DNA of 64,000 bases from contig CM053269.1 of NCBI GenBank assembly GCA_028583415.1, positions 23,935,878 to 23,999,877 on the forward strand, read 5' to 3'. Shown piece by piece: positions 11,297-23,418 of the stretch. The DNA comes from Protea cynaroides. Taxonomy: Eukaryota; Streptophyta; Magnoliopsida; Proteales; Proteaceae. Position numbers and translations under genes: made by a program. The notes beneath the pieces were generated by a model. That model was not told where the DNA came from. It did no database searches and was given only the letters and a program-made list of their open reading frames with translations. The first letter of the stretch is position 1. Each line of letters begins with the position of its first letter.

Positions 11297-11717
11297 CCAT
11301 CACCGAACCATCTTTGGTTCGGTTCATTGTATATTATTTTGTTTGTTTTCTTACTTTAAGAACATGTTTGGCTGAACTTAAGCTAGAAGAACTCAGCAAC
11401 TTGGCATAGGATCCCCATGAGCCCTAGTCATCATCCATTGACCATGAACAGTCAGAATCATAGAGTCTGAGGAAAGTATAATCACATAGGAGGCTGATTT
11501 TCGGATTAGGCAGTTTTGGGTGCCTAACACCTTCCCAAACTGTACTTTGAACGCTTACCCGTTCTCTGTTGGACCAAAGCCGATATGTTGGTCATGAGTC
11601 AATAGAAGTCTTATCTCAGGATGAGGCTACATTTTAGGTCCTAGACCTTAATCTAGGTGGCGACTCCAAATCATTTTATCGTCCATTCAGCGTGGGTGGA
11701 CATCACTTTCCTCACAG

Positions 11718-11735
11718 TGGTGACTCCGCTGGGGA
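11718..11735 (+). other. Primer binding site, copy B
   Basis: TGGTGACTCCGCTGGGGA one base after the LTR end. It is the Tat/Ogre type of primer site (complementary, as I recall, to the 3' end of a plant tRNA-Arg). Element C has TGGCGACTTCACTGGGG at the matching place. Confidence 0.75.
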
Positions 11736-12829
11736 TTCTACGTTCAGACTCCTGATTCACTTTCCTTACATTGATTGACTGACATTGGATGCTAGATCTA
11801 GGGCTACTATATTTATCATTGTACATATTGTTTTGGGGGGTTTGGGTTCAGTCACACATCGTGCTATTAGCCGACCTGGGTCCTCATGCATATGGGATCG
11901 CCCGTTAGGTGAAAAGCACAACCTTGACATGTACCTTGTGTCTCAACTGTGGAGAGCCTCTGACGTTTGTTTCTCGGGTCCACCCGGGGAGGCGTTATAC
12001 TTCTCTAGGTCGTTTGACATTTTGCAAAATGGTATATCAAAAGGAATCGAGGGGCCCATGATTCACCGTGTAGACGGGAATAGGTCCACTCCTCCTCGTC
12101 AAGGTAGCCTTTGTCGGTCCTAACCCAGAGTGAGCCACATGCATGTTATTTTTGGTTCATCCCTGAACTGACTATGTAAATTCCCACTCAATTACGACAT
12201 CTGTGCCTATGACATCGAAGTTCTGCCCATTTTGATTCTCGATTTATCAACATGTTTGGATTCACACTTGAGGATTCAATGTGTCGAACCTTTCATTGTT
12301 GATACATCAAGTCTTAAAAACAATCAGAAAATCTCTATCATGGCATGGATATTATGATCGAATGGGAGTTTACCAGTTTGTTCAGTCATGAACCGCCTTT
12401 TGCTAACTTATCCCTTATGAAAGTTTAAGGATGAGCATATACGTTCCAATTTCTTTGTTTTGATAAACCAAGTGGTTGGGCCTTGTCACCCCAATGACCC
12501 ATTTTGGGTCAAGAGGCTCAAATCCGATCACATGGTCATTTAAAGAAACTAAATTGGTGCGGATAATGCTTGTTTAAGGGGTTTCATAAGAGAGCTAACA
12601 TTTGTATGGTTGAGTCAGCTCTGTTTGTGCATGTTAATTTCTTTCTGTCCTGTCTCCATCCCAAGAGTCTTAACACTTGTCAGCTTTGGCCTTTCCCGGT
12701 ATCTACTCAGGGTTAACCTAAACCGTAACCATTTCTACTCTGTAGGTCTGGGATTCCGTCATTGTGAAATTTTCTAGAGTGTTTGCACCTGAACCTATTG
12801 GCCCTACCTTGTCCATACCAGTTGAAGCA
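11736..12829 (+). other. Untranslated leader of copy B
   Basis: Matches the leader of copy A over its visible part, and parts of the minus strand of 44346-45576 (element C). The likely 3' splice site (TTCTACTCTGTAG) ends at 12745, 85 bp before the gag ATG at 12830. The 112-codon frame at 11785-12123 shows no domain and is not kept in copy A. Confidence 0.65.
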
Positions 12830-13550
12830 ATGGGTGACGGACCAAATCAGGTTCCAAGAACTACAGATGCCAGAATTGAGAGGGTAGTTGATATCATAGA
12901 AGTGATGGTTACCATGATTTAGAACCTACAGATGCAATTGCAAGTCCAAGCGTCAACCATTGAGAGAATGAATTTGGTACACCCACAAGGATTGAGTACC
13001 TCTAAGCAAGTTATGCCACACTGTTTCTCAGAACCTACATTGGAAGACACAGAGGAGATTGTGTATCAGAAACCTTTGGTCATTCAAAAAGCTCCCACAT
13101 TCCAAAAGCGGAATGAGGAGGATGTCCCTTCCAGGGATAGACTGAACAGATCAGAGGAATTGCTAAGATCTATGGAGGCATGGGATGATCAGATAATCTG
13201 CCAAAGAGCTTTCCCTCCTAGAAGGAATCAGTTAGTGGCACAGACTACCAACATTAATGCTAATCCATTGATCTCAAGGACAGAACCACACTCCTACTCC
13301 GCAATGGTTGGAAAATAGAAGGCAGTTTACAGATTTGGGCATGACAAAAAATAGGGCTCTGAAAGTATTGGTACAGGCTGGAAAATTGAAGGTACTCACA
13401 CCTCATCCTCTGCCATGTCCACTTCCACTGAAGTTACGAATGGATCTATTCTGCAAATATCATAACCAACATGGTCACCATACTGAAAATTGTAACGCTC
13501 TGAGGCATGCTATACAAGAAGTCAATGGGGGAGGCATGGGTTCCAAATGA
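12830..13550 (+). pseudogene. Broken gag remnant, copy B
   Basis: ATG at 12830, frame MGDGPNQVP, TAG at 12920 shared with copy A, then open to 13318 (RLNRSEELLRSM...). The nucleocapsid knuckle (C-K-Y-H...H-T-E-N-C) sits in the +1 frame at about 13449-13493. An internal deletion of about 80 bp relative to copy A follows RHAIQ, joining directly to GTCAATGGG. A frameshift, a stop and a missing capsid core make it inactive. Confidence 0.75.
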
Positions 13551-14650
13551 GACAGTCCAAGCTGAAATCGATGGAAGCGTCACATCTGGTGACCAAATGA
13601 ACAAGGTCTCAATCCAAGAAGTGCGGCTTGGGCAGGGGGTATACTTTTCAGAAGTCTCTCAGTACAAGGTGACGATGGGGCAGAATGATAAGGGATCCGA
13701 AGGGAATGCAGGCCAAGATATCAATCTCAGAGGATTCCAAGTCAACAGCAACATCATGGCAATCACAGAATCAAATCCCTCAGGTTTGGACTGGGGTATG
13801 CCCCTACTAACCAAGATCTGAAACTGATAGAGGAGAAGCAGAGGAGAGAAAATGATATATTTTGGAAGCTTGAGAGGAAAGTCCAACAAAGGCAGCAGAC
13901 AAGAGTCACAGAAGATGGCAACCATATGAGGACAGATGAACCGGTCTATCAAGCACAGTTGGCAGCATAGATGAGGATGAGCAGATCACTCCATACTTGA
14001 ATACAGTCAATGGGAACTTCGTCAAAGAATGAGAGGACATTGCATTTATGTGGTTTCTCTGAACCATGGCTGGATAGAAACCTCCAAAGACAAGAACCCG
14101 ATTTTTGAGTTTTTCTTCGACTGCACCATTGGCTAGATAGAGATGGAAGAAATCAAGATTCGAAGGCTGAGCAAGGAACAAAAGTCATAAACAAAGGCGA
14201 TCGACATCGACAATCTGTTCGACGAGGACCAAGTTCTAATGCTCACTGGGGAAAACCAAGATGGAGATCCTAATCCACAACAATTCATACTCCCTATCAA
14301 ATAGGTTGAATCTTTTGACGTTCCATTTGGAACCTCCTCTTATGTACCTCTGTTTTCAAGCGTTAATAAAGAATTTTTTTTTCAATTTTGCTGTGTCCAC
14401 TTCTCCCAATCTCTTGTTTCCTAACTCTAACTTTAATGATGATAAGAATAATGAACCATATCCTAAAATTTTGCAATCCATCATATCCACGGAAGAAAAG
14501 AAAGCCCAACCTGCCGGTGAGGATTTCAAGATGATCAATCACGGCACGGAGGAGCAATTACAAGAGATCAAGATTGGTATAACCTTGAAAGAAGAGGAGA
14601 TAGCCCATTTGATAGAATTATTGAAAGGATTCCAAGAGGAATTTGCATAG
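13551..14650 (+). pseudogene. Protease-to-RT linker remnant of pol, copy B
   Basis: Same remains as 1763-2936 of copy A, with a second deletion relative to A of about 110 bp after 14297. The final open run (about 14390-14650) ends GFQEEFA before the RT start. No protease active site seen. Confidence 0.6.
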
Positions 14651-15519
14651 TCTTATGAAGATACGACAAGCATAAACCCATAAGTGGTATAGCACAAGAT
14701 ACCCTTGATCCCTAAGGTAAAGCAGCATAAACAGAAGTTGAGTTGGTTGAAACCTGAGCAGACTTTAAAGACTGAGTAAGATGTCATGAAGCAGTTCAAT
14801 GTCAGATTCTTGGAAGTATCAAAATACCCAGAATGTTTGGCCAATGAAGTTACTGTGCATAAGAAGGATGGCTGATTGAGAGTATGTGTTGATTACAAGA
14901 ATTTGAACAAGGCTAGTCCTAATGATGATTTTTTCATTGCCAAAGGTAGATATCATAGTCGATGACACAGTCAACCATAGAAGGCGTGAGCTGGAGTATG
15001 ACTAATAGATCCAAAAGGGGAGTTCGTGCCATTCTCGCTTTGATTAGAATTCAAGTGTACAAGCAATACTGCGGAGTACGAAGCTTCCATCACGGGACTT
15101 AGAGCAGCCCTTACGATCAACATCAAGAAGTTGAAGGTTTGTGAGAACTTGTCATCATTGTCTACCAAGTCAGAAGGGATTGAAAAAAAAAAAAAAGCCA
15201 AAGATGAAAAATTGATACCATATCAGAAGTATACAATCAATTTGGCTCAAGAGTTTACAAAGATCGAGTTCGACTATTCTCCAAGGGACACAAAAAAATA
15301 TACGCCGATGCATTGGCCACTTTGGCTTCAATGATCAGTGATGATCCTGTCGAATGCACAAGGCCCTTAGTGATCGAAAGAAGAAGACAGCCAACATATG
15401 TAGAAGTCAATGCACTGACAGTTGATGGTAGACCTTGGCTTGCACTCATAGTAGACTTCATTGGAGAAGGCATATACCCTACAGAAGCAACAACAAGAGA
15501 GAAGAAGTCATTAAGATGA
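14651..15519 (+). pseudogene. Truncated reverse transcriptase / RNase H remnant, copy B
   Basis: Mirrors copy A: RT N-terminal block with HKKDG followed by the same TGA, then VDYKNLNKASPNDDF, then the jump that removes the RT palm, then RNase H C-terminal residues (NTAEYEA-like, ADALATLASM) and an open run 15313-15519. Shared lesions with copy A are the main evidence that the family was already defective. Confidence 0.75.
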
Positions 15520-16671
15520 TATGCCATGTAGTTTATCCTTTGTGAAGGTATCCTTCATAAGAGATCCTATGATGGGGTATAATTGGACTTTGTCGACGAA
15601 GAGCAAACATAAACCCTCATTGAGCAGATACATCAAGGAGTCTGTGGGCCTCATACTGAATGCTTGGATGCTTGCAAAGAAGATTCTGAGAATGTGATAT
15701 TATTGGAATACAAAGGAAGCAGAATGCGCGGAGTTTGTGAAGAAGTGTCACAAATGCCAATACTTTGCCAATTTGATACATATACCACCTACAGAATTAC
15801 ACACTCTCAGTTTGCCCTGGCCATTTTCAACTTGGGGTGTAGATGTCATCGGAAGATTCACCCAAAGGCGTCAACTGGGCATGAGTTCATTTAGTAACCA
15901 TCGACTACTTTACTAAGTGGGTGGAGGCTCAATCATACGCCAAGCTCACTGCGAATAAGGTAGCCAAGTTCCTTCAAGAGCATATCATCTGTCGGCATGG
16001 GATGCCTCATCTCAGATCAGGGTCAACACTCCAGAGGAAAGGTACAAGAATTGTGTAAGAATTTCAGTATCCAAAGGCATCGTTCTTCCCCTTACCGGTC
16101 ACAAACTAATGGAGCAGTAGAGGCCATTAACAAGAACGTCAAGGTCATCTTCCAGAAAATGGCAGAGTCACACACTAACTGGGCAGATAAGTTACCATAT
16201 ACACTATGGGCCTACAAAACTTCTATAAGGACCTCTACTGGAGCCACACCATATTCTCTGGTATATGGTATGGAGGCAGTACTCCCGGTAGAAATGGAAG
16301 TACCATCCTTGAGGATCCTAATGGATTCCCAAATCCCTGAGGCTGAGTGGCTTCGTTCCCATTATGAAGAGTTGAGTCTCATTGACGAAAGGAGGATGAA
16401 AGCAGCTGATAATGCAAAGAAATACCAACAGAGAATGGCCGTCACTTTCAACAAGAAGGTCAGATTTCATCACCTGACGTTAGGAGATCTTGTTTTAAAG
16501 GAACAAAGAGCACCTATCCATGACCCTAGGGGTAAGTTCCGTCCGAACTGGAGCGGGCCATTCATAGTGAAGGAAATTTTACGGGGAAAGGCGGTTCGAC
16601 CGATAGATCCGGACGGTGAAGAGCTACAATATCTGACCAACCTCGATCGGTTGAAGCGGTATCATTTTTGA
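15520..16671 (+). pseudogene. Integrase remnant, copy B
   Basis: The N-terminal zinc finger is destroyed by stops. From 15997 to 16671 a 224-codon run is open: it starts in the core at the second catalytic aspartate (LISDQGQH), includes the catalytic glutamate in QTNGAVEAINKN, then ADKLPYTLWAYKTS and the C-terminal NWSGPFIVKEIL region, ending RYHF. It is the longest surviving frame of either Tat-like copy. The catalytic core still lacks its first aspartate in the same frame, so it is not a working enzyme. Confidence 0.82.
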
Positions 16672-17686
16672 CCTCTTCACCCTCCAAAAAAAAAAAAAAA
16701 AAAAAAGAGGAGGGTGCAGTTGGTTACGAAAGTCGGGTGTAGTTGGTCACGAAAGTCGATCGTTTTGGATGACCTTCCCGACAGGTTTGGGCTGGATTCT
16801 CTAAAGAGGCTATTACACCCCACCACTCAGGATTGGTTCCATCATCTTGTCATTATTAAAGGAAGAACTTCTCGCTTTCTGGCTGAACTCTTTCTTCCGT
16901 TCATCTATCCAACGGATTTCCCAAGAGTCGCATATTGAGCCCATATTTCATATCTCTTGATATCAACCTTAGTGGGTGTGTCATTCCGAAAAAAATTATA
17001 ATGATAATCTGGCTGGAACTCTTATCTGTCGTTCATTACATTCAACGGCGTCCAAAGGTTCCAAAGAGCCCTTCATTCTATAAGCCCATAAAGTGGTATC
17101 TCCTCGGAGAGATCGACCATTCCACATAAACAACCAAAAGATCCTCCTGATGGGAATCTCATCTGGATAGCTTCATATCAGCCAAATTTGGCCTTCATTT
17201 CTCTCACCTGACTTGTGACTTAGAAACTTAGGTCCAGACAAGGTCATACATATACACACATTTCATGCACAACTCACTAAGGTTTTCAATGTGTCTATAA
17301 GATAAAAAAAAAAAAAGAAGTTCCAATGATTCCCCTACCAATTCTGTTGTGAATCAGGATTTTTTCTAAGTCGTTCTAGTGAGTGTTTAAGAACTTCTAC
17401 TCGTCAGACAGAATGGCCATGGTGGATAAGGCATCGAGGGAGTGGAGTTGGCATAAAGAACTTGCTGAAGATAATTTTTTTTCTAAGAGAGATCCACTGG
17501 TATGCCTTCTCCAAATGGTGATAATAACGCATGTGCCCAAGTTTGTCAAAAGTGGCTATTCAGTGCTGAGGTACAGATGGCCCACATGTTCAAGAAGGTT
17601 TCGTCTCTCTCCGTTATGAAGGGCAAAAATGTGGTTCTCTTTCTCTTTACCCTCAATTGATACAATCTCTGGTAAAGAGGGGTATC
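16672..17686 (+). other. 3' untranslated region of copy B
   Basis: Same as 4955-5968, with a longer A run at 16686-16706. The purine stretch AAAGAGGGG at about 17674-17682 just before the LTR is a slightly better polypurine tract than in copy A. Confidence 0.6.
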
Positions 17687-18866
17687 TGTAAGCACCCCAT
17701 TTTTGCCATCCCCAACCAAACAGAACTTTATTGGTGTATAGGCAGTAAGAGAGCGGAGGGGGATGAAAATTTGAAATGTACAAGGGAGGCAAGTGAAACC
17801 CTCTCAAACCAATAGTCGATCAATTCCTCTGTGCTCTCTATGGTGTTTTGGGCTGAGACAGAGTGTCCCCAATGTACAAGAGTCTTGGTGGGCATATTCA
17901 GAAGGGTTGGGGATCAATTTAAGGTTTGGATGCTAAGCGATGATTTCAAGGCTGAATTTGGCAGGCCCTACAGCAAGGTCATGAAAATACCTTCGAAATG
18001 ATACTAGAATCACTCAATTCCGATATCAAACGAAGAAGATGTCGCAATTTTAGTCGGAATGAAATTGACTTATTAAATCCAAGGGCTTTTCTGTAAATTA
18101 TCATAAATTAAGGATTTATTGGGCAAATTATCATGGTTAAAATCGATCGGACTTCATTCGACCATATCTTGATCGTCCGACATCCAAATCCGACGATTCA
18201 AGTGCCACTGTGCTCCATTGTCTGTCCTCTTCAAAATGGAAGTAAAGAATTTTGGGCAGAAGCCGCCAGCGGGTCCCATGCAAAGTTGCTGGTAGGATTA
18301 TCGTCGAAATTCTAATTCTTCATATCTTGATCATTCGAAGTCCGAATTAGACGATTCAAGTGCCACTGTGCTCCATTGTCCGTCCTCTTCAAAGCGAACG
18401 TAAAAAATTTTGGACAGAAGGCGCCTGCAGGTCCCATGCAAAGTTGCTAGCCGAATTATCGTCAAAGCTTTAATTCTTCATATTTTGTTCATCTGACATC
18501 CGAATCAGGTAATTCGAGCACCAGTGTGCTCCTTTGTCCGTCCTCTTTAAAGTGAACGTGGAAAATCTGAGACAGAGGCCGTCGAAATTTTTCATGCGAC
18601 ATTGCAAGCTGAGAGGATCCATAATAGAGAGAGAAATCGATCCAGTCCATTCTTACAAGGCCCAACCCAGTTCAAGCCCAATTTAGTCCAATCCCGTCGA
18701 ACTCAACCAGTCCAACCTGACCCAACCTAGACCGGTCCAGATCGAGTCGGGTCGGCCCATGTGTATGCACTTTATGTATGTGTTATATATATACATTTAT
18801 ATATTATGTAATATATATTTTATATGTTATATTATATATATTTTATATATTATATTATTATATTAC

Positions 18867-18868
<2 letters not shown>

Positions 18869-18901
<33 letters not shown>
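18869..18901. repeat. AT microsatellite in LTR 2
   Basis: About 33 bp of AT repeat at the site where LTR 1 has about 125 bp. Confidence 0.9.
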
Positions 18902-18903
<2 letters not shown>

Positions 18904-18937
18904 GGCCATGAATTCGAATAAAGAAAAGAACCGATAA

Positions 18938-19090
18938 GGGAGAGGAAGAGAGAGAGGAAGAGAGAGAGAGAGGAAGAGAGAGAGGGAGAGAGAGGAAGAG
19001 AGCGAGAGAGGAAGAGAGAGAGAGAATGGAAAGAGGGAGAGGGAGATAAAGAGTGAGCGGAAGGAGTGAAAGAGAGGGAAAGATGGAGGT
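18938..19090. repeat. GA-rich low-complexity tract in LTR 2
   Basis: Counterpart of 7311-7470, with some units lost and point changes (GAGCGAGAG). Confidence 0.85.
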
Positions 19091-19350
19091 GCTGCCACCT
19101 CCACCTTCCCCATACCCATTTCCCCCAAAATCCCCTCCTTGAGCCCCACTCCACCAGCCCCCTCTCCTTCACCAACCATGCTGCCTCACCGCCACCTCCT
19201 CCTCTCCTTGAGCCCACTCCACTAACCCCTCTCCTTTGATCGACACATCACCCACCAACTCCCATCAACACCTCCCAAAATCCTCTCCTTGAGCCTCCCT
19301 CACCGCCAACTCCACCTTCTTGAGCCCCCCCATGCTGCCACTAATCTCCC

Positions 19351-19358
19351 TATAAAAA
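19351..19358 (+). promoter_or_regulatory. TATA box of LTR 2
   Basis: TATAAAAA, same context as 7721 in LTR 1. Confidence 0.55.
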
Positions 19359-20111
19359 CCCTACAGACCACCGAACGAAGGGGGGAGTGGCGAACCAGAA
19401 AAAAAAAAAGGAGGAGGGAGAGTGAGACCTGAGCAAAAGGAGAAAGAAAAAGAGGAGGGAGAGTGAGACCCGAGAAAGAGGGAGAAGAAAGAGAGAGAGG
19501 CAGAGAGAAGGGGAAGAAAGCGGTAGTGAGCCGGCTGCTGCCGTGGAAAAAAAAGGAGCAGCAGTTCTGCTGCTGGTCCATGTAGTGAAAAAAAAAAAAA
19601 AAACAGAGAAGGGAGGGGAAAGGAGAGGGCGAACCAGAAAAAAAAAAAGAAGAGAAAACGAAGGGGGGAAGCCTGCCAAGAACCAGAAAAAAAAGGGGAG
19701 TTTGCTGCTGGACCATTGAGGAGGGAGGTCGAAGATTCAAGGCTGAGAGATGGAGGAATCTTCCAGGTAAATCCCCCTCTTTTGCTTTCATTTTTCTTTT
19801 TTGTTACTGTTGCTCACTGCTGGCTGTACATCACCGACCATACCCCACCATGATCAAACCTTCTCCTTACTGATTTGAACCTTGGTTGGGAGATTTTGAT
19901 GCAATCTAAGCCGTTTGATTGGGTTGTTTAATATGATGATTAATATGTTTATGTGATGAATTAAATTTGGATTATTTGATGCATCTGATTTGAAAATTAA
20001 TCTGATTATTTGATTCATTCAATTTTGGCCATTGATCTTGTATGTTGGATGTGTTTTAATGTCGGCCGTTAATCTTGTATTTTTGGATAATGAAATTGAT
20101 CCGATGTGCTT

Positions 20112-21095
20112 GTAAATTTTTTGTGATGAAAAATTGATCCGACCATATAATGGAAATTTCATGAAATTGGTCCGACCATATAATGGGAATTTTAATGTGA
20201 TTGGTCCGACCATATAATGGGAATTTCATGAAATAGGTCTGACCATATGATCAAAAATTTTAGTGAGGTTGATCCAACCACATGATCTGAATTTTATGAG
20301 AGTTGATCGTGACCGTATGATTAGAATTTTAATGATTTGATCATAGCCACTGATCTGAAATTTTGATGTGATTTTAATTAATTCGAACCGTTAGATCATC
20401 TTTGGAAATGATTTAAATAAATCTGAATGGCTGGATTGTGATCTTGATAATATGAACCGTTAGATGCTCTTTGAAATTGCTTTTAATCAATCTGAGCGGT
20501 CGGATTATCACGATGAGCAATCTGGACCGTTAGATCATCTTTGGAAATGATTTAAATGAATCTGAATGGTTGGATTATGATCTTAAGCGATTTGATCCGT
20601 TGGATTGTCATCGTAAGTGATTTTGTTGAATCTAAACCGTCAAATCTTGATCATGAGTGTTTTGATGAATCTGAACGGTTGGATTATGATCTCGAGTGAT
20701 TTGAACCGTTGGATTGTCATCATAAGCAATTTTGGTGAATCTAAACGGTTAAATCTTGATCATGAGTATTTTTTATGAATCTAAACGGTTGGATTGTGAT
20801 ATTGGTTGATTTGAACCATTAGATTGTCATCGTGGGAATTTTGAATGATATAAACTGTTGAATCTGGATCATAATTGATTTAGACGGATCTAAGCCACTG
20901 ATTTCTTTGTCTGATCATTATTATATCTTGATAAGAGATCTAAGTCATAGATCGTAGCTATTTTGATGAGATATGAATCATTGAGCATGATTATAGCTAT
21001 TTGATGAGATCTGAGCCATTGATCTTGGCTATTTTGATGAAATCTAAGTGTTGATCATGATCATCATTTTTTGAAGAGATATAACCGTTAGATTG
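20112..21095 (+). repeat. Degenerate short tandem repeats in LTR 2
   Basis: Same two repeat types as 8510-9480, with small differences. Confidence 0.8.
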
Positions 21096-21615
21096 AGGAT
21101 CTGATATCGTCTATGTCGTTATATCCATGCATCTATCATGTCCCTTGATTACATTGTCATATTATGCGCTACCCTGTTCACATGCTTACAATGCTAGCTT
21201 TGTGCACACTGCCATGCTGATCTGCTGCTGTATGCTATGCTTAAATGATGTTTATGTCGGCAAGTACTTTTCACTACACCCTAGTCGAACTGTCGTGCAT
21301 GTACACTGATAGAAGACACTCCTAGGTGTGGGGACGTGCATGTAGGCACCCACATTCATGGGAAGGGTAATAATGGAAAATGATAAAAGTCTTAATCAAG
21401 AATCATGAAGCTTAGCCCAACAATTCCAAATTAGGGTTGTAAGTGACAAGGGTAGTTTAGGACGATCCCTACCCCTCAGTTCATTTCCCCTAGGATGCAG
21501 AATCTAGATAGATGTAATGTGAATCCAACCATAAATCATCTAGGATCATCATTCGGTCCAGTTGGACCACCCATATTCTGACCCGAGTGGGTCACCCAAT
21601 GAACAGTGCCGTTCT

Positions 21616-21692
21616 CGAACTACGCGGATCCTGATTCTCAGGTCAATACCCTGAGATACGTAGGTAGTCTGGGAAACTCCCAGATACGGTTC
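21616..21692 (+). other. Hairpin module B1
   Basis: CGAACTACG; inner hairpin TCTCAGG/CCTGAGA, perfect here where A1 has a bulge; CGTAGG; downstream hairpin TCTGGGA-AAC-TCCCAGA. Confidence 0.7.
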
Positions 21693-21717
21693 CACACATC
21701 AATCAATGTGCCTTCAT

Positions 21718-22180
21718 ACCTTACTCCATGAGAGTACAAACCCTACTCCCTGAGAGTACAAATCCTACTCCCTGAGAGTACAAACCTTACTCCCTGAGAG
21801 TACAAACCCTACTCCCTGAGAGTACAAACATCACTCCCTGAGAGTACAAACCTTACTCCCTGAGAGTACAAACCTTACTCCCTGAGAGTACAAACATCAC
21901 TCCCTAAGAGTACAAACCCTACTCCCTGAGAGTACAAACATCACTCCCTGAGAGTACAAACATCACTCCCTGAGAGTACAAACCCTTCTCCCTGAGAGTA
22001 CAAACCTTACTCCCTGAGAGTAAAAACATCACTCCCTGAGAGTACATACCTTACTCCCTGAGAGTACAAACCTTACTCCCTGAGAGTACAAACCTTACTC
22101 CCTGAGAGTACAAATCCAACTCTCTGAGAGTACAACCTTACTACCTGAGAGTACAAATCTGACTCCCTGAGTCACACATA
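21718..22180 (+). repeat. 22-bp minisatellite, first block, LTR 2
   Basis: About twenty units of the ACTCCCTGAGAGTACAAAC type, each with the TACTC/GAGTA inverted repeat; copy number differs from LTR 1. Confidence 0.92.
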
Positions 22181-22194
22181 AATATTCTACTCCT

Positions 22195-22412
22195 TGAGAG
22201 TACGCATGCTCAATCCCGAATCCGTACTTGCGAGTACGCACCCTTGGCCTTGCGAGGCTCAATCCCGGAGTCGTACTTGGGAGTACGCAACCTTAGCCTT
22301 GCGAGGCTCTATCTTGAAGTCGTGCTTGCGAGCACGCACCCCCCTTAGCGTTGCGAGGCTCTATCTTGAAGTCGTGCTTGTGAGTACGCACCTTAGTTTT
22401 GCGAGACTATCT
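22195..22412 (+). repeat. Repeats carrying TGCG-loop hairpins, LTR 2
   Basis: About four units of about 56 bp, one more than in LTR 1. Hairpins include GTACT/AGTAC (22224-22237), AGCCT/AGGCT and CGTGCT/AGCACG (22321-22336), the last a perfect 6-bp stem where LTR 1 has wobble pairs. Confidence 0.8.
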
Positions 22413-22655
22413 TACACTCTACTCCCTGAGTGCCACATCCTACTCCCTGAGAGCCACACCTTACTCCCTGAGAGTACAAATCCAACTCCCTGAGAGTACA
22501 ACCCTTACTCCTTGAGAGTACAAACCTTACTCCCTGAGAGTACAAACCCTACTCCCTGAGAGTACAACCCTACTCCCTGAGCGTACAACCCTACTCCCTG
22601 AGAGTACAAATCTGACTCCCTGAGAGCCACACCTTACTCCCTGAGAGTACAACCC
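22413..22655 (+). repeat. 22-bp minisatellite, second block, LTR 2
   Basis: About ten further units of the CTCCCTGAGAGTAC type. Confidence 0.88.
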
Positions 22656-22661
22656 ACGAAA

Positions 22662-22735
22662 CGAACTACGTTGTACCTAATTTCCAGGACCTCTGGAATA
22701 CGTAGGCAACTTGGAGGACTCTCCAAGTACGGTAC
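22662..22735 (+). other. Hairpin module B2
   Basis: Same as A2: TTCCAG/CTGGAA and CTTGGAG/CTCCAAG between CGAACTACG and CGTAGGCA. Confidence 0.7.
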
Positions 22736-22919
22736 CCCATCTTAGTATCCTTAGGTCTCCCATATCCATATCTGTATCCATATCCTCGTTCACTTCGATC
22801 CGTTTAGGCTATCTCTAGATTCAATCTCAATCATCATCAAGCATAAACTTCAACTTGAATAAATTGAATCTAAGAAAGCTTAATAATCTACATCCATAAA
22901 CCTTAATCACTTTCTGTTT

Positions 22920-22998
22920 CGAACTACGTTTTGGACTTGATTTCCAGGATTATAATACGTAGGCAATTTGAGATGTTTTGGACATCTCAGATTCAGTC
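22920..22998 (+). other. Hairpin module B3
   Basis: Same as A3; outer arms CTACG/CGTAG intact here, downstream hairpin GAGATGT/ACATCTC. Confidence 0.65.
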
Positions 22999-23418
22999 CA
23001 TCACCGAACCATCTTTGGTTCGGTTCATTGAATATTATTTTGTTTGTTTTCTTACTTTAAGAACATGTTTGGCTGAACTTAAGCTAGAAGAACTCAGCAG
23101 CTTGGCATAGGATCCCCCATGAGCCCTAGTCATCATCCATTGACCATGAACAGTCAGAATCATAGAGTCTAAGGAAAGTAGAATCACATAGGAGGCCGAT
23201 TTTTGGACGGATAGTTTTGGGTGCCTAACACCTTCCCAAACTGTACTTTGAACGCTTACCCGTTCTCTGTTGGACCAAAGTCGATATATTGGGTCATGAG
23301 TCAATAGAAGTCTTATCTCAGGATGAGGCTATATTTTAGGTCCTAGACCTTAATCTAGGTGGTGACTCCAAATCATTTTATCATCCATTCAGCGTGGGTG
23401 GACATCACTATCCTCACA

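Larger units (their letters stand above)
17687..23418 (+). repeat. Tat-like LTR 2 (right LTR)
   Basis: Starts TGTAAGCACCCC and ends CTCACA at 23418; near-identical to LTR 1 except for lengths of the AT tract, GA tract and minisatellites and scattered substitutions. Right of it the sequence changes to element C, so this is the true right end of the array. TATA box at 19351, splice donor at 19767. Confidence 0.9.

Noticed and set aside
11785..12123. 112-codon frame in the leader of copy B as an extra ORF
   Set aside because: Not kept as a frame in copy A and without recognisable domain; leader similarity to element C is at the DNA level only.
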